Source of the DNA: Microcella alkalica
GTDB lineage: Bacteria; Actinomycetota; Actinomycetes; Actinomycetales; Microbacteriaceae
Direction: 5' to 3'
Length of the DNA: 64,000 nucleotides
Assembly (NCBI RefSeq): GCF_014137945.1
Contig: NZ_JACGWX010000004.1
Span: 124,001 to 188,000 of the forward strand
In this document: piece after piece, positions 10,032-18,000 of the stretch
How the letters are laid out: every line of letters begins with the position of its first letter
How positions within the stretch are numbered: position 1 is the first letter of the stretch
Made by a program: the position numbers and the translations under genes
The notes under the pieces: model-generated
What the model was told of the DNA's origin: nothing
The model's database searches: none
The model's input: only the letters and a program-made list of their open reading frames with translations

Positions 10032-10661
10032 ATGGCCGACCGTCACCACCGACCCGTGCGCGTTCCGAGCGCGCACTTCGAGGCCTACGAGGGCGGACCC
10101 GACCCGGCCGTCGAGCTGCGCATCGCCCACGACAGCGCGCGCGCTCTCGTTCATCGGGTGCGCGCGAGCGACGACCCCGACCTCATCGAGCGCATGGTGG
10201 CCTACACCGACGAGCACGGGCTCGACACGCTAGCCGAGCTGTGGTCGCGTGCCGGAGCGCGGTCGCTGCCGGGCGCACTGTGGCGGCTGTCGCTGCTGCG
10301 CGCTCTCATCCGGGCAGACCCGGCGGGCACGGCGCTGCTGTTCCAGCGCGGCAGCGAGGTGCTCTCGACGGCGGATGTCGTGGTCGCCGGAGCGGAGGCC
10401 CCCACCGGGCCCGATCAGATCAGCGACCTCGCCGACGCCGTGCTGCGCGGCGCGTACGTCGGCGACTTCGCGATCGCCCTCGAGCGCGCCGCCGCCTTCT
10501 GCCGCACCGCCTCAGCCGGTGCCGCCGACCTCGCCGACGACTCCGACTCCGTCGACGACGCGCGAGCGGCCGACCTCACGACGCGCGCTGCGCGGCTCGC
10601 CGCCTCGGGCCGAGACTTCTCCGCGTGCGCGCGCCTCGAGCGCGCCGGCGACCTCGACTGA
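10032..10661 (+). CDS. conserved hypothetical protein of Microbacteriaceae
   Basis: The 209-residue soluble, mostly helical protein has no motif I can assign. Relatives in Microbacteriaceae are, from memory, often labelled DNA-directed RNA polymerase subunit beta, but nothing in this sequence resembles RpoB, so I treat that name as an annotation error. The sequence begins with a basic segment (MADRHHRPVRVPS), has a Trp-containing centre (LAELWSRAGARSLPGALWRL) and ends with an acidic stretch and an SACARL helix. It stands alone between the glp operon and a long gene-free region. Function unknown. Confidence 0.8.
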   Translation: MADRHHRPVRVPSAHFEAYEGGPDPAVELRIAHDSARALVHRVRASDDPDLIERMVAYTDEHGLDTLAELWSRAGARSLPGALWRLSLLRALIRADPAGTALLFQRGSEVLSTADVVVAGAEAPTGPDQISDLADAVLRGAYVGDFAIALERAAAFCRTASAGAADLADDSDSVDDARAADLTTRAARLAASGRDFSACARLERAGDLD

Positions 10662-10712
10662 CTCGTCCTGACCCGCTGGCGGCGCCGCCTGCGCCCCGTT
10701 CGGGTCGGGCCC

Positions 10713-10801
10713 GATGCGCAACTCAGGAGCCGAGTGCCCGGTCGGCCCCGGCGCGCCCGCGACGACGCGCATGTTCGTTCACCTTTTCTGAGTTGCGCAT
10801 C
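10713..10801. repeat. 14-bp perfect inverted repeat with 61-bp interior
   Basis: GATGCGCAACTCAG at 10713-10726 is exactly repeated in inverse orientation at 10788-10801. The interior is GC-rich except for a T-run just before the right arm. It contains no gene. It could be a small non-autonomous mobile repeat, a long-loop terminator after the 10032-10661 gene, or a binding site pair. Confidence 0.7.
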
Positions 10802-10912
10802 CCGAGGCCGAGAGAGACGACCAGGACCGGCCGAACATCGCTACCAACCACGCAGCCTCCCGAACCTGGACGCCCGCGGAATGCCGCAGGCGACCCCGCC
10901 GTTACACTCGTC

Positions 10913-10996
10913 AGTGCCGGTCCGCAGTAACCCCGGGCTCCAACTTCAGCCGCTTCGAGCGGCCACGCGCCGAGAGGCGTTCTGCGGGCCGGCACT
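10913..10996. ncRNA. candidate structured RNA (15-bp closing stem with two inner hairpins)
   Basis: The segment 10913-10927 pairs with 10982-10996 (15 bp with one G-U). Inside are a GCCGC/GCGGC hairpin (10949-10963) and a CGCC-GAGA-GGCG hairpin with a GNRA tetraloop (10968-10979), which together make a three-way junction. A TACACT hexamer (10903-10908) lies about 6 nt before the 5' arm and could be a -10. I could not match it to 4.5S, 6S, tmRNA or a known riboswitch class. The region 10662-11310 otherwise holds no convincing gene. Confidence 0.35.
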
Positions 10997-11211
10997 TCTG
11001 TGTCCGGATGCTGCGCCCGGCCATCTCGCCGCCCGAGCGTCCCCGTCCGCCCCTCCGGCCGCTCGCCGTCCCGGCCGGCCGCCCACCAGCCCGCCTGCCT
11101 CGTCGCGACGCTTCGCCGCGGTCACTCCTCTCTCGTGAACCCCGCTCACCCATTCCGTACTTATCGAGGCGCGGCGAAGGCGTCACCCGTTCCGCGAGCC
11201 CGATGCCCCGC

Positions 11212-11247
11212 CGCGCACCTCGCGCACCTCGCGAACCTCGCGAACCT
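11212..11247. repeat. 9-bp tandem repeat, four copies
   Basis: Two copies of CGCGCACCT are followed by two copies of CGCGAACCT without gaps. The array sits in the gene-free leader about 65 bp before the cupredoxin gene. It looks like a slippage-prone minisatellite, with no evidence of coding. Confidence 0.85.
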
Positions 11248-11310
11248 GAGAGTCCGCCGAACTCGCCCTCCACGCGCAATCCCCCGGGCCGAGGGTGCCG
11301 AATCCCTTGC

Positions 11311-11790
11311 ATGTCAACCACCACTCGGACCCTCCGCCCCGGGCGAGCACGCCTCGCCGGCCTGCTGATGATCCCTGCGGCTCTGCTCGTGCTCTCGGGA
11401 TGCGCCTCCGCGGCGCCGACCGAGGGCGCTCCAGGGCAGCAGAGCGAATCGGCTCCGGCCGACGAATCGTCGTCCCAGGGCGAGAACGAGGTGATCTCCA
11501 TCGGGCTGAAGTTCATGCCCGAGACGATCACGGTTCCCGTCGGCACCACGGTGACGTGGACCAACGACGAGACGATCGGGCACACGATCACCTCGGGTGC
11601 ATGGGGCGACATCAACGAGAGCACGGGCATCCGTGGGTCTCAGTCGGCCGACGGCCTCTTCGATCACGATCTCGCTCCGAAGGGCCAGGAGGGCGACACC
11701 TTCACGTTCACCTTCGACGAGCCGGGGGAGTATCCGTACTTCTGCGAGCCGCACCTGGCGATGAACGCCATGGTCATCGTCGAGGGCTGA
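11311..11790 (+). CDS. cupredoxin (plastocyanin-like) lipoprotein
   Basis: The 159-residue precursor has a basic N terminus, a hydrophobic core and a lipobox ending LSGC (C31), then a Ser/Glu-rich linker to about residue 60. The rest is a blue-copper domain with the four ligands H91 (GHT), C145, H148 and M151 in the order expected for type 1 copper. It would be anchored outside the membrane and carry electrons or copper. No clear Shine-Dalgarno precedes the ATG. It is followed by another lipoprotein, a membrane protein and sigK-rskA, which suggests a cell-envelope redox module. Confidence 0.88.
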   Translation: MSTTTRTLRPGRARLAGLLMIPAALLVLSGCASAAPTEGAPGQQSESAPADESSSQGENEVISIGLKFMPETITVPVGTTVTWTNDETIGHTITSGAWGDINESTGIRGSQSADGLFDHDLAPKGQEGDTFTFTFDEPGEYPYFCEPHLAMNAMVIVEG

Positions 11791-11861
11791 TCACGAAGAC
11801 GCACGACCGCACGTTCCGCAACTGCACACACAGAGCACCACTCACAATCAAGGAGCACACA

Positions 11862-12551
11862 ATGCGCAAGACCACTGCTTTCGCCGGACTCGGCCTCGCC
11901 GCCGCGCTCGTCCTCACCGGCTGCTCGGCGACCGCCGAGGAGACCGCCGAGGAGCCCATGACCTCGGAGGAGAACGAGGTGGAGGAGGCGCCCATGATCG
12001 ACACCGTGAACAGCGACGGCTCGAACCTCCGCGCTCAGCTGACCGCGCTCCTCGCCGACCACGTGTACCTCGCCGGTGCCGCGATCGACCAGGCGCTGCA
12101 GGACGGCGGAGACCTCACCACCGAGCAGGTCGGCGCCGCCGTTGCCGCGCTCGACGAGAACTCCGTCGAGGTCGCCGCGCTCGTCGGCTCCGCCTACCCG
12201 GACGCCGAGCAGCCGTTCCTCGACTCGTGGCGCTCGCACATCCCGTTCTTCGTGAACTACACGGTCGCGAAGGCCACGGGAGACCAGGCCGGCGTCGACC
12301 AGGCTGTCGCCGACCTCGGCGGCTACGCCGTCTCCTTCGGCCAGCTGATCAACTCCGTCGTCCCCGAGCTGCCCGCCGAGGCCGTCCAGGGCGAGCTGGA
12401 GATGCACGCGCAGACGCTGCTCGCGGCGATCGACGCCAACATCGCCGGTGACCCGGCGTACTTCGGACTCCTCAAGGAGGCCGCGAGCCACATGCCGATG
12501 ACCGCTGCGGCGCTCGCCGGTGGCATCGCGACGAACCTCGAGCTCCAGTAA
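11862..12551 (+). CDS. uncharacterised secreted lipoprotein
   Basis: The 229-residue precursor carries a short signal and lipobox LTGC (C21), an acidic linker (residues 22-48), and a helical domain of about 180 residues with long Ala-rich amphipathic segments. An AAGGAG site precedes the ATG. I do not recognise a named family. The mature domain lacks Cys, and its only histidines are scattered (HVYL, SHIPFF, MHAQ, SHMP), so metal or haem binding is possible but not shown. A strong terminator hairpin follows at 12583. Confidence 0.85.
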   Translation: MRKTTAFAGLGLAAALVLTGCSATAEETAEEPMTSEENEVEEAPMIDTVNSDGSNLRAQLTALLADHVYLAGAAIDQALQDGGDLTTEQVGAAVAALDENSVEVAALVGSAYPDAEQPFLDSWRSHIPFFVNYTVAKATGDQAGVDQAVADLGGYAVSFGQLINSVVPELPAEAVQGELEMHAQTLLAAIDANIAGDPAYFGLLKEAASHMPMTAAALAGGIATNLELQ

Positions 12552-12582
12552 CCCTCGAGTACCTGCAGTAACCGCACCACCT

Positions 12583-12620
12583 CGGCCGGTGGAGGTCGCC
12601 CTAGGCACCTCCACCGGCCG
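12583..12620 (+). terminator. terminator hairpin after the 11862-12551 lipoprotein gene
   Basis: A perfect 14-bp stem (CGGCCGGTGGAGGT and its complement) closes a 10-nt loop. No long T-run follows, only a pyrimidine-rich stretch, as is common in high-GC actinobacteria. Confidence 0.8.
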
Positions 12621-12667
12621 TTCCCGTTCCCGCCCGCAGCACATCGCCCGAAGGACAAGGACACCCC

Positions 12668-13123
12668 ATGCGCGCACTCCGCTGGGCGGCCACCGCCGCT
12701 CTCGCAGTGGCCCTGATCGTCAACGCCGTGATCCACTTCCGGCTCGCCACCCCGTTTGACGCCGTTGCGGGAACCCTGGTCACCCAGGGCGACCTCTTCC
12801 GCATCCAGGCCATCGCGAACCTCGCCGTCATCCCGCTCGTCGCCATCGTCCGTCGCCGTTGGGCGGATACTCTCGCCCTCGTCTTCGCAGCCGGCGGAGC
12901 CGCACTCATCGTCGTGACCGCTCTCGTCCCACTCGACCTGTCGGCGATCGGCATGCCCGTGCTCTTCGAGCCCGCCTACTACCCGGACAAGACGACAGCC
13001 CTCATCGCTCAGCTCTTCGCGGTGGCGGCTGCGGGCGCGCTCCTCGTGCTGCGACGTCGACCGGCCAGCACCGGCAATCGGTCGCGATCCGGGGAGACCG
13101 GCACCGCGGACGCCGGGTCATGA
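12668..13123 (+). CDS. small integral membrane protein, four predicted helices
   Basis: The 151-residue protein shows four hydrophobic segments at about residues 5-25, 46-62, 68-92 and 113-130, joined by short loops, with a polar Arg/Ser/Thr-rich tail after residue 133. AAGGACAAGGA precedes the ATG. The layout resembles small DoxX-like or SigK-locus membrane proteins, but no signature residues are visible. It lies just upstream of sigK, so it may belong to the same stress module. Confidence 0.8.
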   Translation: MRALRWAATAALAVALIVNAVIHFRLATPFDAVAGTLVTQGDLFRIQAIANLAVIPLVAIVRRRWADTLALVFAAGGAALIVVTALVPLDLSAIGMPVLFEPAYYPDKTTALIAQLFAVAAAGALLVLRRRPASTGNRSRSGETGTADAGS

Positions 13124-13214
13124 CCCTCCTCGCGGCTCACACGCGTCGCCATCGGGTCGCGTCCCCGGCTCCCCAGAGACCGCCGAGCAGACCGCGGGAT
13201 CAGCGTCGACCTGG

Positions 13215-13220
13215 GATGCT
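13215..13220 (+). promoter_or_regulatory. -10 element of a leaderless promoter for sigK (GATGCT)
   Basis: The hexamer ends 7 nt before the preferred GTG start at 13228. The alternative ATG at 13216 would lie inside this hexamer, which is why the GTG is favoured. Confidence 0.4.
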
Positions 13221-13227
13221 GGTACTC

Positions 13228-13815
13228 GTGAGCACCCAATCCGCGTCCGAGCGCGATCCGCTGGCCGACCTCGACGTCACCAACACGCTGCTGCAGCGCG
13301 TGGCGACCGGAGACCAGCGGGCCTTCAGCGACCTGTACGACCTGACGGCCTCGCGCATGCTCGGCCTCGTGCGGCACGTCCTGAAGGACCACTCGCAGTC
13401 GGAGGAGGTGGTTCAGGAGGTGATGCTCGAGATCTGGCAAACCGCGAGCCGTTTCGATCCGAATAAAGGGAAAGCGGTGACCTGGATGCTCACGATGGCC
13501 CATCGCCGAGCGATCGATCGCGTGCGCAGCGCGCAGTCGAGCCGTGACCGCGACACCAAGGTGGGCATCCGCGATCTGGACCGGGAGTTCGATTCCGTCT
13601 CGGAGAGCGTGGAGATCCGCGTGGAGCACGACCGAGTGGAGAAGGCGCTGTCTCGACTGACCGACCTGCAGCGACAGGCCGTCGAGCTCGCCTACTACGG
13701 AGGCTACTCGCACAGCGAGGTGGCCGAGATGCTGAGCGTGCCGATCGGCACGGTCAAGACACGATTGCGCGATGGCATGATCCGCCTGCGCGAAGAAATG
13801 GGGGTGGCATCATGA
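13228..13815 (+). CDS. sigK: ECF RNA polymerase sigma factor, SigK type
   Basis: The 195-residue protein has region 2 (AFSDLYDLTASRMLGLVRHVL, then SEEVVQEVMLEIWQ and WMLTMAHRRAIDRVR) and region 4 (AVELAYYGGYSHSEVAEML with helix GTVKTRLRDGM), joined by a short linker, as in group 4 sigma factors. GTG 13228 is preferred, and ATG 13216 (four residues longer) is possible. Its stop overlaps the rskA start by ATGA. In mycobacteria SigK controls envelope antigen genes through redox-sensitive release from RskA. Here the cupredoxin and lipoprotein genes just upstream are plausible targets, which is an inference. Confidence 0.9.
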   Translation: MSTQSASERDPLADLDVTNTLLQRVATGDQRAFSDLYDLTASRMLGLVRHVLKDHSQSEEVVQEVMLEIWQTASRFDPNKGKAVTWMLTMAHRRAIDRVRSAQSSRDRDTKVGIRDLDREFDSVSESVEIRVEHDRVEKALSRLTDLQRQAVELAYYGGYSHSEVAEMLSVPIGTVKTRLRDGMIRLREEMGVAS

Positions 13816-14570
13816 GCCGCTCTGGTACCCACGACCCGGCCGACCCGCGGCGCTCCGGCGCCGACGACGTCGACACCGACTTCGACTTCGACTACGACGA
13901 GTTCGGCGACGTCGCGACCGAGCTCGCGCTCGCCCTCCCGCCCGTCGACCCCTCGCCTGACCTGAAGACACGACTTATGGCGCAGGTGGCCGCGACTCCG
14001 CAGGTCGCACCTCTGCCCACTACGGCGCTCAGGACGGCGCCGGCAGATCCCGGGCCGTTTCCGATGACGGATGCCCGGCCCGCGTCGCCCGCCGAGGAGC
14101 GCGCTCGCGCCCGCTGGTTCACGCGCACCTCGGCGACTCTGGTCGCTGCGGCGGCCGCCGTCGCCCTGTTCTTCGGGGGAGTCGTCACCGCGAACGTCCT
14201 GTCGCCCGCCGACGACTCCGCGCAGCAGCTCGCGGCGATCGTCGCGGCGCCCGACGTGCAGACCGTCGTGGCGCCCGTCACCGAGGGCGGAAGCGCGACG
14301 CTCGTGAGCTCCGAGTCGCTCGGACTCTCGGCGATGGTGTTCGACGGCCTGCCCGAGCTGAGCGCCGACCAGGCGTACGCGCTCTGGTACATCACCGACG
14401 GCGAGCCGACGCCGGCCGGGCTGTTCACGGTCGAGGCGAACGGCGAGGTCGTCCAGGTGCTCGACGGCGACTTCCAGGCAGGCACGATCGTCGGGGTGAC
14501 CGTCGAGCCGAGCTCCGGCAGCCCGGCACCGACGACGTCCCCGATCGTGGCGATCCCGACGGAGGCGTAG
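13812..14570 (+). CDS. rskA: anti-sigma factor, RskA family
   Basis: The 252-residue protein has a cytosolic N-terminal part of about 105 residues, including an acidic stretch DTDFDFDYDEFGD and an ALPPVDPSPDLKTRLMA helix typical of RskA. One transmembrane helix follows at about residues 108-130, and an extracytoplasmic RskA domain contains YALWYITDG and the glycine-rich GLFTVEANGEVV strand. It would hold SigK at the membrane until regulated proteolysis. Translation is coupled to sigK by a 4-nt overlap. Its terminator has been split by an IS30 element. Confidence 0.9.
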   Translation: MSRSGTHDPADPRRSGADDVDTDFDFDYDEFGDVATELALALPPVDPSPDLKTRLMAQVAATPQVAPLPTTALRTAPADPGPFPMTDARPASPAEERARARWFTRTSATLVAAAAAVALFFGGVVTANVLSPADDSAQQLAAIVAAPDVQTVVAPVTEGGSATLVSSESLGLSAMVFDGLPELSADQAYALWYITDGEPTPAGLFTVEANGEVVQVLDGDFQAGTIVGVTVEPSSGSPAPTTSPIVAIPTEA

Positions 14571-14620
14571 GCGCCGCCGCAACATCCGCAGCGACGAAGG
14601 GCCCGGGAGGAGAGGCGGGT

Positions 14621-14641
14621 TCTAGCGATCCCCGCAACACC
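14621..14641 (+). repeat. left terminal inverted repeat of the IS30-family element
   Basis: Matches the complement of 16052-16072 at 18 of 21 positions, including the inner run CGCAACACC. The outermost bases contain CTAG at both ends, which may instead be the target duplication. Confidence 0.8.
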
Positions 14642-14668
14642 CTGAGGTTCAGGGAGTTGCGGGGATCG
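14626..14668 (+). promoter_or_regulatory. start-codon-abutting hairpin of the IS30-family transposase
   Basis: A 13-bp arm CGATCCCCGCAAC pairs with its complement, with an inner CCCTGA/TCAGGG stem separated by one A-A mismatch and a GGT loop. The hairpin ends on the first base of the GTG start. An mRNA reading in from outside would fold it and hide the start, whereas a transcript starting inside the element would not. Confidence 0.65.
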
Positions 14669-16044
14669 TGGTTTCTCAAGAGTTGAAGGTGCAGTTCTTT
14701 CAAGCGCTCGATCGGGAGAGCGGCAGCATCACTGCTGCGGCTCGTGTGGTGGAGGTCAACCGTCACACCGCCTACGGGTGGGCAAGGAAAGCGGGCCTTC
14801 GCGGCCTTGGGAAGTCAGGAGTGGGCCCGCATCCCGGCCGCGGGGATTACGAGCGGTTGCGCGCTGCGGGTGTTCGGCGGCGCGACGCCGCGGCGTGGGT
14901 CGGTATCAACGAGCGCACAGCGCGGGACTGGGACAAAGGGATCCGGAAAACGGGCAACGCGCGCCTGCACCCGGATGGGCGCCGGGTGGATTACAACACG
15001 GGTATGACCACCATTGTTGATGTGACGGTGCCCGTGAGGGCGCTTGAGGCGCAGTTGCATCCGCGGTTTCTGACGTTGGCCGAGCGGGAGCAGATCGCGG
15101 ACCTGCATCGGCAGAGTGCGTCGCTGCGTGAGATCGGTCGACAGTTGGGCCGGCCGGCATCGACGATCAAGCGGGAGCTGGATCGCCGGTCGGATGTTGG
15201 CTCTTACCGCCCCTACGCCGCTCACCGCTCCTGGGTCAAGAGCCGCGCCAGGCCCAAGAACAGCAAGCTCGCCGCGGACAGCGCGTTGCGCGCGTTCGTC
15301 GTCGACAAGCTGCGGGTGCGGTGGTCGCCAGAGCAGATCTGTCACGCTCTGGTGAAGGACTTTCCCGATGACGAGAGCATGCGCGTGAGTGCTGAGACGA
15401 TCTATCAGGCGATCTACGTTCAGGCCCGCGGCGGCCTGCGCCGCGAGATCGCCGCGGCGCTGCGCACTGGACGCACCCGCCGAAAGCCGCACAGACTCCC
15501 CGAGCAACGCACGCCGCGATTCACCGACCCTATGGTGATGATCTCCGACCGGCCGGCGGAGGTTGAGGATCGTGCCGTTCCCGGGCACTGGGAAGGGGAT
15601 CTGATCGTCGGCACCCGCAGCGGCTCCGCGATCGTGACGTTGGTGGAGCGAACCACCCGATATGTGATGCTGGGACACCTGCCCGGCGGACACAGCGCCG
15701 AAGAGGTTCGTGACGTTCTCGTGCCGCTGATCACGAGCCTGCCCGAGCATCTGCGCGGCTCGTTGACCTGGGACCAGGGCAGCGAGATGGCCGCTCATAA
15801 ACAGTTCTCGATCGAGACGAACGTGCCGGTGTATTTCTGCGATCCTCACTCGCCCTGGCAGCGCGGCTCGAACGAGAACACCAACGGGCTGCTGCGTCAG
15901 TACTTCCCGAAGTGCACCGACTTGTCCATCTTTGGTGCGGAGGACCTTGAGCATGTTGCACAGGAGCTCAACGGCCGCCCGCGCAAAACGCTCGGCTGGG
16001 ATACCCCAGCCGAGCGTTTGCGTGATCTGCTGACGACGCCATAA
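14668..16044 (+). CDS. IS30-family transposase
   Basis: The 458-residue protein has an N-terminal helix-turn-helix region duplicated around residues 20-90, then a second one (LTLAEREQIADLHRQSASLREIGRQL region, 136-160), and a C-terminal RNase H-like catalytic domain. The DDE triad is D311 (GHWEGDLIVG), D369 (LTWDQGSE) and E403 (RGSNENTNG), all in the standard IS30 motifs. The length is slightly above the usual 340-430. No frameshift is seen, so the element could be active. GTG 14668 is the start that coincides with the end of the 5' hairpin. Confidence 0.93.
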   Translation: MVSQELKVQFFQALDRESGSITAAARVVEVNRHTAYGWARKAGLRGLGKSGVGPHPGRGDYERLRAAGVRRRDAAAWVGINERTARDWDKGIRKTGNARLHPDGRRVDYNTGMTTIVDVTVPVRALEAQLHPRFLTLAEREQIADLHRQSASLREIGRQLGRPASTIKRELDRRSDVGSYRPYAAHRSWVKSRARPKNSKLAADSALRAFVVDKLRVRWSPEQICHALVKDFPDDESMRVSAETIYQAIYVQARGGLRREIAAALRTGRTRRKPHRLPEQRTPRFTDPMVMISDRPAEVEDRAVPGHWEGDLIVGTRSGSAIVTLVERTTRYVMLGHLPGGHSAEEVRDVLVPLITSLPEHLRGSLTWDQGSEMAAHKQFSIETNVPVYFCDPHSPWQRGSNENTNGLLRQYFPKCTDLSIFGAEDLEHVAQELNGRPRKTLGWDTPAERLRDLLTTP

Positions 16045-16051
16045 GTCGCCA

Positions 16052-16072
16052 GGTGTTGCGAGGACCCCTAGA
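16052..16072 (-). repeat. right terminal inverted repeat of the IS30-family element
   Basis: Complementary to the left terminus with three mismatches. It begins 7 nt after the transposase stop codon. Confidence 0.8.
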
Positions 16073-16114
16073 TTCCGCCAGACTCCCGGGCCCTTCGTCG
16101 TGCAGTCATGCGGT

Positions 16115-16894
16115 CTACCCGAACTTGCCGGAGACGTAGTCCTCGGTCGCCTTGACGCTGGGGTTGGAGAAGATGATGCGCGTGTCGTCGTACTCGATGA
16201 GCTTGCCGGGGTGGCCGGTGCCGGCGATGTTGAAGAACGCGGTGCGATCGCTCACTCGCGAGGCCTGCTGCATGTTGTGCGTCACGATGACGATCGTGTA
16301 GTCCTGCTTGAGCTCCTCGATGAGGTCCTCGATGGCGAGGGTCGAGATGGGGTCGAGGGCCGAACAGGGCTCGTCCATGAGGATGACTTCGGGCTCCACG
16401 GCGATCGCGCGCGCGATGCACAGTCGCTGCTGCTGCCCGCCCGAGATGCTCGCGCCCGGCCGCTCCAGGCGATCTTTGACCTCGTTCCAGAGGTTCGCGC
16501 CGCGCAGGGAGCGCTCCACGAGCTCGTCGGCGTCCGACTTGGAGATGCGCCGATTGTTGAGCTTGACCCCGGCGAGCACGTTGTCGCGGATCGACATCGT
16601 CGGGAAGGGGTTGGGGCGCTGGAACACCATTCCCACCTGCCGGCGGACGAGGACGGGGTCCACGCCCGGGCCGTAGAGGTCGTCGCCATCGATGAGGACC
16701 TGCCCCTCGACGTACGCCCCCGGGATCACCTCGTGCATGCGGTTGAGTGTGCGAATGAACGTCGACTTGCCGCAGCCGGAGGGGCCGATGAAAGCCGTGA
16801 CGCTGCGGGGCTCGATGAGCATGCTCACGTCCTCCACCGCCTTGAACTTGCCGTAGTAGACGTTGAGGTCGTTGACTTCGATGCGCTTGGACAC
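16115..16894 (-). CDS. pstB: phosphate ABC transporter ATP-binding protein
   Basis: The 259-residue ATPase has Walker [10 protein letters not shown], the Q-loop VFQRPNPF characteristic of PstB, the signature SGGQQQR, and Walker B VILMDEP. It energises high-affinity phosphate import with PstC and PstA. GTG 16894 ([12 protein letters not shown]) gives the usual length. Longer in-frame starts would overlap the pstA end and are not supported. It is the last gene of the pstSCAB operon. The operon terminator has been disrupted by the IS element 3'. Confidence 0.95.
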   Translation of the reverse strand: MSKRIEVNDLNVYYGKFKAVEDVSMLIEPRSVTAFIGPSGCGKSTFIRTLNRMHEVIPGAYVEGQVLIDGDDLYGPGVDPVLVRRQVGMVFQRPNPFPTMSIRDNVLAGVKLNNRRISKSDADELVERSLRGANLWNEVKDRLERPGASISGGQQQRLCIARAIAVEPEVILMDEPCSALDPISTLAIEDLIEELKQDYTIVIVTHNMQQASRVSDRTAFFNIAGTGHPGKLIEYDDTRIIFSNPSVKATEDYVSGKFG

Positions 16895-16928
16895 GTGGGG
16901 TCGGATTCCTATCGGGTCGATCGGTGGC

Positions 16929-17999
16929 TCAGCGGCCGAGCTTGGGGGCGAAAAAGCGGGCAATCAGTCGCGCAAGGAGGTTGAGCGCCATGACGATGAG
17001 GATCAGGGTGAGCGCGCCCGCCCAGGCGCGGTCGAGGTAGGCCTGCGTGTCGACGCCCTGGTTGGCGTACGAAGTGAAGACGAACACCGGGAGCGACTGC
17101 ATCCGATCGGCGAACATGTTCGTGTTCATGCTCGCTGTGAAACCGGCGACGATGAGCAGAGGCGCCGTCTCGCCGATGACGCGTGCGATCGCGAGCATGA
17201 TCCCCGTCGCGATGCCCGCCGCCGACGTCGGGAGCACGACGTTGAGGATGGTCAGCCACTTCGGCACCCCGAGCGCGAACGACGCCTCGCGGAGCTCGTT
17301 GGGCACGACACGCAGCATCTCCTCGCACGATCGCACGACAACCGGGATCATCAGGACGGCGAGAGCGGTCGCTCCTGCGAAGCCCATGCGGACGCCCGGG
17401 CCGAAGAAGATGGCGAAGAGCGAGAAGGCGAAGAGCCCGGCAACGATCGAGGGGATGCCCGTCATGACGTCCACGAAGAAGGTGATCGCCCGCGCGAGGG
17501 GGCCACGCCCGTACTCCACGAGGTAGATGGCCGTGAACAGCCCGATGGGGATGGAGATGATCGCGGCCGTCCCGGTCATGAGCAGCGTGCCCACGATCGC
17601 GTGGACGGCGCCTCCGCCCTCGCCGACGATGTTGCGCATCGAGAAGGTGAAGAACTCCGCGTCGAAGCGCTCCGAGCCCAGGATGACGACGGTGGAGACG
17701 AGCGAGACGAGCGGGGTCATCGCAATGAGGAACGCGCCCGTCACGAGCGCCGTGACGAGGCGGTCCGTCGCCTTCCTGGAGCCCTCGATCTGGCGGCTCA
17801 GTATGACGATCATCACGAGGTAGGCGAGCACCCCGAGCGCGACCGTGCCGACGAGGGAGAACTCCTCGCCGCTGGCCATCGAGATGAGGGAGACAACACC
17901 CGCGGCTCCGGCGATCGAGAGCCCGAGGACGACCCAGGGGGTGCGGGGATGGAGCTGACCCTGCGTGAGGGTCTTGGGCATCGAGACGGTGGTCGCCAC
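16929..17999 (-). CDS. pstA: phosphate ABC transporter permease PstA
   Basis: The 356-residue membrane protein has two N-terminal helices (about 22-42 and 48-68) before the usual six-helix permease core, with the EAA-type loop [19 protein letters not shown]. It pairs with PstC to form the phosphate channel. The GTG start at 17999 lies 1 nt after the pstC stop codon. The N-terminal extra helices make it longer than the 280-300 residues common in proteobacteria but are normal for actinobacteria. Confidence 0.93.
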   Translation of the reverse strand: MATTVSMPKTLTQGQLHPRTPWVVLGLSIAGAAGVVSLISMASGEEFSLVGTVALGVLAYLVMIVILSRQIEGSRKATDRLVTALVTGAFLIAMTPLVSLVSTVVILGSERFDAEFFTFSMRNIVGEGGGAVHAIVGTLLMTGTAAIISIPIGLFTAIYLVEYGRGPLARAITFFVDVMTGIPSIVAGLFAFSLFAIFFGPGVRMGFAGATALAVLMIPVVVRSCEEMLRVVPNELREASFALGVPKWLTILNVVLPTSAAGIATGIMLAIARVIGETAPLLIVAGFTASMNTNMFADRMQSLPVFVFTSYANQGVDTQAYLDRAWAGALTLILIVMALNLLARLIARFFAPKLGR

Positions 18000-18000
18000 G

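Larger units (their letters stand above)
14621..16072 (+). mobile_element. IS30-family insertion sequence, about 1.45 kb, intact
   Basis: The element has imperfect terminal inverted repeats of 21 bp (18 matches) and a single full-length transposase gene. CTAG occurs at both junctions and may be the target-site duplication. It is placed inside the loop of a terminator hairpin between rskA and pstB. Its left end forms a long hairpin (14626-14668) that ends at the transposase start codon and could block expression from read-through transcripts. Confidence 0.9.
14592..16100. terminator. bidirectional terminator hairpin interrupted by the IS30-family element
   Basis: The 18-bp arms CGACGAAGGGCCCGGGAG (14592-14609) and its exact complement (16083-16100), plus inner arms GGCGG (14614-14618) and CCGCC (16075-16079), flank the insertion. 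Without the element these pieces form one compact hairpin between the converging rskA and pstB genes. The insertion sits in its loop. Confidence 0.85.

Noticed and set aside
10032-10661. RNA polymerase beta subunit label for the hypothetical protein
   Set aside because: No similarity to RpoB motifs. The protein is only 209 residues and likely carries a propagated name in databases.
10776-10783. Single GTTCACC near 10776 as a possible PHO box
   Set aside because: Only one unit, with no second copy at 11-nt spacing.
10913-10996. Known RNA classes (4.5S, tmRNA, 6S, cobalamin or other riboswitch) for the structured segment
   Set aside because: The diagnostic sequence blocks of these RNAs are absent, so only a generic structured-RNA call is made.
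11212-11247. CRISPR array
   Set aside because: The units are 9 bp, contiguous and without spacers, and no cas genes are present. The 7-bp array at 31942 is rejected for the same reason.
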